This document shows positions 61,403-64,000 of a stretch of DNA of 64,000 bases, piece by piece. Every line of letters begins with the position of its first letter. Positions within the stretch are counted from its first letter, which is position 1. A program made the translations under genes and the position numbers. Location of the stretch: contig CAVVBC010000024.1 of assembly GCA_963746325.1 (NCBI GenBank), positions 124,001-188,000 on the forward strand, given 5' to 3'. The stretch comes from RPQJ01 sp963746325 (GTDB lineage: Bacteria; Pseudomonadota; Gammaproteobacteria; Steroidobacterales; Steroidobacteraceae). The notes under the pieces are model-generated. The model saw only the letters and a program-made list of their open reading frames with translations, was not told where the DNA came from and did no database searches.

Positions 61403-63748
61403 CTACGGATTTGTTGCTTGGCGAAAGAGCGCCGGTAGCACATCGGGATCGAGCGGCTTCGTCACGTGGTGGTCGAACCCCGCCTCCAAGGCCCTTCGTA
61501 CGTCATCGGGTCGTCCCCAGCCCGTGACCGCGACCAGCGTCGGACGGTGGTTGAACGGAACCGAGCGCAACCTACGCGCGAGTTCATAGCCGTCTATGTC
61601 GGGCATGCCAACGTCAAGGAAAGCGATTTCGGGCGGGTGGGCCACGGCGAGCGCGAGGGCCTCCCCTCCCGTGTATGCAACGTGAACCTCGTGGTCCTCC
61701 AGCGAGAGCAGCAAACCGAGTGAATCTGCGCCGTCGCGGTTGTCGTCGGCAACCAGCACACGGCGTCGACGCAGCGGGGCCCGGTTCGTCTCCTCGTTCG
61801 ACGATGTGACCATCGATATCCGCTCACGTGGCAAGGTGATCGTGAACGTACACCCGGTGCCAAGCCCGTCACTACTCGCCGCAAGTTGCCCGCCGTGAAG
61901 TTCGACCAGGCCTTTAGCGAGGGACAAACCGATACCTAATCCCCCTTCCGCGACGGGAAGGCTCGTCTCGACTTGAGAGAAGAGTTCAAAGATGTGCGCC
62001 AGCGACTCGCTCGTCATGCCCACACCGGAATCCTTCACCGAAATTCGCACCGTGGTCGGATCGGCCGCCACGGCCAGATCGATCTGCGACCCTGGCGGAC
62101 TGTACTTCGCGGAGTTGTTCAATAGGTTCGTGACCACCTGGCCCAGCCGTACAGGGTCCACTCGCATGGGTATCGGCTCGTCGGGCAGTGACACGTTCAA
62201 CTTGTGCTGGTGCGCGTCGATCAGGGGTCGACTGGTCTCAATGGCGTTGCCCAGCACGGTCCATAACAGGACCGTCTCCTTGCGCAGCTCGAGCTTGCGT
62301 TGCTTGATGCGGGAGACGTCGAGCAGGTCATCCAGCAGTCGCGCCATGGTCTTTACCTGGCGGTCAATGACTTCGCGACTTTGCTTGAGGTCAGTGGCCG
62401 ACGCGTCGACCGCGCCGAGCACACGCGCAGCGGTTCGGATCGGCGCCAGTGGATTGCGCAGCTCATGGGCCAGGATGGCGATGAACTCGTCCTTGCGTCG
62501 GTCGACCCCCTTCAAGGTTTCGATCATCTCACGCTTATCAGTCACATCGCGAAAGAGCACCGCGACGCAGAGTCCGACCGTGAAGGCTCGCGCTTCAAAC
62601 CAGCACTGGCGGCCGTCTGCAAACACGTAATGATGCTCGAGGTATCTTGGCTCCCCGTCCAGCTGGATCTGTCGATACATCCGTCCGAGTTCGGAATCGT
62701 ATGTACCCGGGAACAGCTGCCAGTGGCTTGCGCCGATGAGCTCCGTGCGCGAGGCGCCAATGAGTCGACAGGCTGCGTCATTGACGTCGATGATGTTGAA
62801 GTCCTGATCGAAGAGCGTAAACGCTTCGTCCATGTTCGCGAGCACACCGCGATGGCGAGCTTCGCTCTCAGTGATGCGTTCCTCTTCTCTCTTTTGAGCC
62901 GAGACGTCCACCGTGATCCCGTCAAAATGGATAGGGGTGCCGTCGCCCGCGTAATCCGTTCCGCCCAGCGCGCGGATCCACTTTACCTCGCCGGTGGCGG
63001 GATGCCTGGTGCGATAACCGACGTCGTACGCAGTGCGTTCGCTGATCGCCGCCTCGATTGCCGACCGGGTTGATTCGCGATCCTCGGGGTGAATCCGGTC
63101 GTAGAAATCCTCGATGGTGATTCTCGCCGCCGGCTCGAAAAAGAAGTGCTCCTTGACCTGGTCGTCCCACTCGAGGACGTCGAACGGCAGGTCGCAGTAC
63201 CAGAAGCCCACACGCGAAAGGCGACTCGCGTACTCAAGGCGCGAGTGATTCTGCGTCAGCGCTCGATCCGCCGCTGCGTGGGCGACACGCTCTTCCGAGA
63301 GTTGCTGGCTGAAAAAGCTGACCGATTCGGAAACGGCTTGATCGACGGCCTCGTTGAAGCGCATCACGTCGTCGGCCGCCGTCACTTCATCAAAGGTGCC
63401 GCGTGCACTCGCCCAAAGCCGCAGCACGCTGGCGCGCAAGGCTCGGTATTCACTGAAAAGCTGCGTCATCGAAAAGCCGTCATCGGCCCGCAACGCGCCA
63501 TGCGCTTCTGCGGCGGTGTGCGGTGCGCCTTGGACTCTGGCAACTAATCCGCGTGACTTGGTAGCTTGCTCGGCATCGGATTGAGGCTGTCGCAGATCGG
63601 CGGCAATGGCGCGAAGGATCTGGGGCGCGTGGTCTCGCAGCGCAAGCGCATCCATTTTCGCGGCCGATGGCAATCGCGTCGAGGCAAATGCTTCCCAGTC
63701 TGCGAGGATTTCGTGCAGGGAGGACTCTAGGAAATCGGCCAACCGCAT
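61403..63748 (-). CDS. Hybrid sensor histidine kinase with C-terminal receiver domain
   Basis: A 781-residue soluble kinase. Residues ~8-150 resemble the RsbRD/RsbR-type N-terminal sensor (LHEILADWEAFASTRLPSAA, HAPQILRAIAADLRQPQ). Two PAS domains follow (~175-290, with WIRALGGTDYAGDGTPIHFD, and ~295-405). HisKA follows with the phospho-His in FIAILAHELRNPLAPIRTA (~430), then HATPase (NNSAKYSPPGS, KDSGVGMTSE, GGLGIGLSLAKGL), then a receiver domain (LVADDNRDGADSL, phospho-Asp in IAFLDVGMPDIDGYEL). There are no membrane helices, so it senses a cytoplasmic signal. No output regulator is adjacent. Confidence 0.94.
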   Translation of the reverse strand: MRLADFLESSLHEILADWEAFASTRLPSAAKMDALALRDHAPQILRAIAADLRQPQSDAEQATKSRGLVARVQGAPHTAAEAHGALRADDGFSMTQLFSEYRALRASVLRLWASARGTFDEVTAADDVMRFNEAVDQAVSESVSFFSQQLSEERVAHAAADRALTQNHSRLEYASRLSRVGFWYCDLPFDVLEWDDQVKEHFFFEPAARITIEDFYDRIHPEDRESTRSAIEAAISERTAYDVGYRTRHPATGEVKWIRALGGTDYAGDGTPIHFDGITVDVSAQKREEERITESEARHRGVLANMDEAFTLFDQDFNIIDVNDAACRLIGASRTELIGASHWQLFPGTYDSELGRMYRQIQLDGEPRYLEHHYVFADGRQCWFEARAFTVGLCVAVLFRDVTDKREMIETLKGVDRRKDEFIAILAHELRNPLAPIRTAARVLGAVDASATDLKQSREVIDRQVKTMARLLDDLLDVSRIKQRKLELRKETVLLWTVLGNAIETSRPLIDAHQHKLNVSLPDEPIPMRVDPVRLGQVVTNLLNNSAKYSPPGSQIDLAVAADPTTVRISVKDSGVGMTSESLAHIFELFSQVETSLPVAEGGLGIGLSLAKGLVELHGGQLAASSDGLGTGCTFTITLPRERISMVTSSNEETNRAPLRRRRVLVADDNRDGADSLGLLLSLEDHEVHVAYTGGEALALAVAHPPEIAFLDVGMPDIDGYELARRLRSVPFNHRPTLVAVTGWGRPDDVRRALEAGFDHHVTKPLDPDVLPALFRQATNP

Positions 63749-63830
63749 GGGTGCGCTCCGCCCAAAGGTGATTGGAATCCTGGCCGCGACTTAGCCCGGA
63801 TCCGAGCTTCCCGTTGCGCGTTACGTTGCC

Positions 63831-64000
63831 TTACGGACGGTTGCGTTGTCCAGTGCCGGGCTGTAGGCGAAACTCCCATGCGCCGTTTGGTGGAAAGACA
63901 AAGGAGCGCTGGTCGCCGGTGGTCATCGGCTGCTCGTCTGGGACCTCGACGTGGCCTTGCCGATTGCAGGTGCGCTCGACTACGTCGCAGCGACGTGCCT
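63831..64000 (-). CDS. Unidentified partial coding region at right edge
   Basis: An open frame on the minus strand runs from the window edge to a TAA at 63831-63833 and ends in QPMTTGDQRSFVFPPNGAWE then FRLQPGTGQRNRP. Codon third positions are moderately GC-rich. The Cys-rich beginning and the small size of the visible part resemble the end of a short zinc-ribbon-like protein, but I do not recognise a family. It could also be chance reading of the kinase upstream region. Confidence 0.3.
   Translation of the reverse strand, partial: ARRCDVVERTCNRQGHVEVPDEQPMTTGDQRSFVFPPNGAWEFRLQPGTGQRNRP

Overview
The window is about 64 kb of high-GC chromosomal DNA from a proteobacterium. It carries glutathione-dependent formaldehyde oxidation, a Tat-exported membrane-bound [NiFe] hydrogenase, OmpA/OmpW-type and DUF481 outer-membrane proteins, a PQQ dehydrogenase and a wax-ester synthase. 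Together these suggest an aerobic or microaerobic Gammaproteobacterium; a Steroidobacterales/Nevskiales-like lineage is my guess from gene content only. Apart from one decayed IS30-type element, one trehalose-synthase remnant and a few palindromic repeats, it reads as ordinary core/accessory chromosome. I see no prophage, CRISPR array, plasmid functions, tRNA or rRNA.

Layout. 0-5 kb: end of a tannase-type esterase, an ABC exporter, a GNAT acetyltransferase, two palindromic repeats, and a Na+/H+-type antiporter whose last ~30 codons are out of frame. 5-11.5 kb (minus strand): a compact uptake-hydrogenase operon hupSLCDGH-hupIJ. The small subunit has all six cysteines of the O2-tolerant group 1d proximal cluster. 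11.8-14 kb: an exported beta-propeller protein and a DUF481 outer-membrane protein. 14-19 kb: phosphoketolase overlapping transaldolase, then an MscS channel. 19-24.6 kb (minus): an NAD(P)-binding protein, an M16 peptidase pair and a DUF885 peptidase. 24.8-29.3 kb: a four-gene 2-oxoacid:acceptor oxidoreductase whose last subunit joins a GltD-like flavoprotein to ferredoxin domains. 29.4-36.9 kb: a frameshifted periplasmic methyltransferase, an OmpW-OmpA fusion, a frameshifted M16 peptidase, DUF2891 and a WYL regulator. 36.9-40.4 kb: a repeat protein, then frmA-fghA-GST. 40.4-44.2 kb (minus): class IV aminotransferase plus sulfotransferase, a second periplasmic methyltransferase, an otsA remnant and a TauE/SafE permease. 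44.3-49.5 kb: a tightly packed run of TPP enzyme, BASS transporter, epimerase, SDR and ExoD. 49.5-53.9 kb: DUF2505, WS/DGAT, acyl-CoA ligase, GST. 53.9-57.3 kb (minus): iron alcohol dehydrogenase, a membrane protein, an amidase. 57.4-64 kb: a frameshifted PQQ dehydrogenase, a DUF4287 protein, the IS30 relic, a hybrid histidine kinase, and an unidentified partial gene at the right edge.

How the genes could work together: the hydrogenase feeds H2 electrons to quinone through HupC. The 2-oxoacid oxidoreductase could link CoA-dependent oxidation or reduction of a keto acid to NAD(P)H. Phosphoketolase with transaldolase offers a sugar-phosphate to acetyl-phosphate shunt. Alcohols and formaldehyde would be oxidised by the PQQ and iron-containing dehydrogenases and by FrmA/FghA, and acyl groups could be stored by WS/DGAT. 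These metabolic links are inference.

A quality point affects several calls: seven apparent single-base insertions interrupt otherwise well-preserved frames (antiporter, methyltransferase x2, M16 peptidase, otsA remnant, PQQ dehydrogenase x2). Either this strain is losing several genes or the assembly carries insertion errors.
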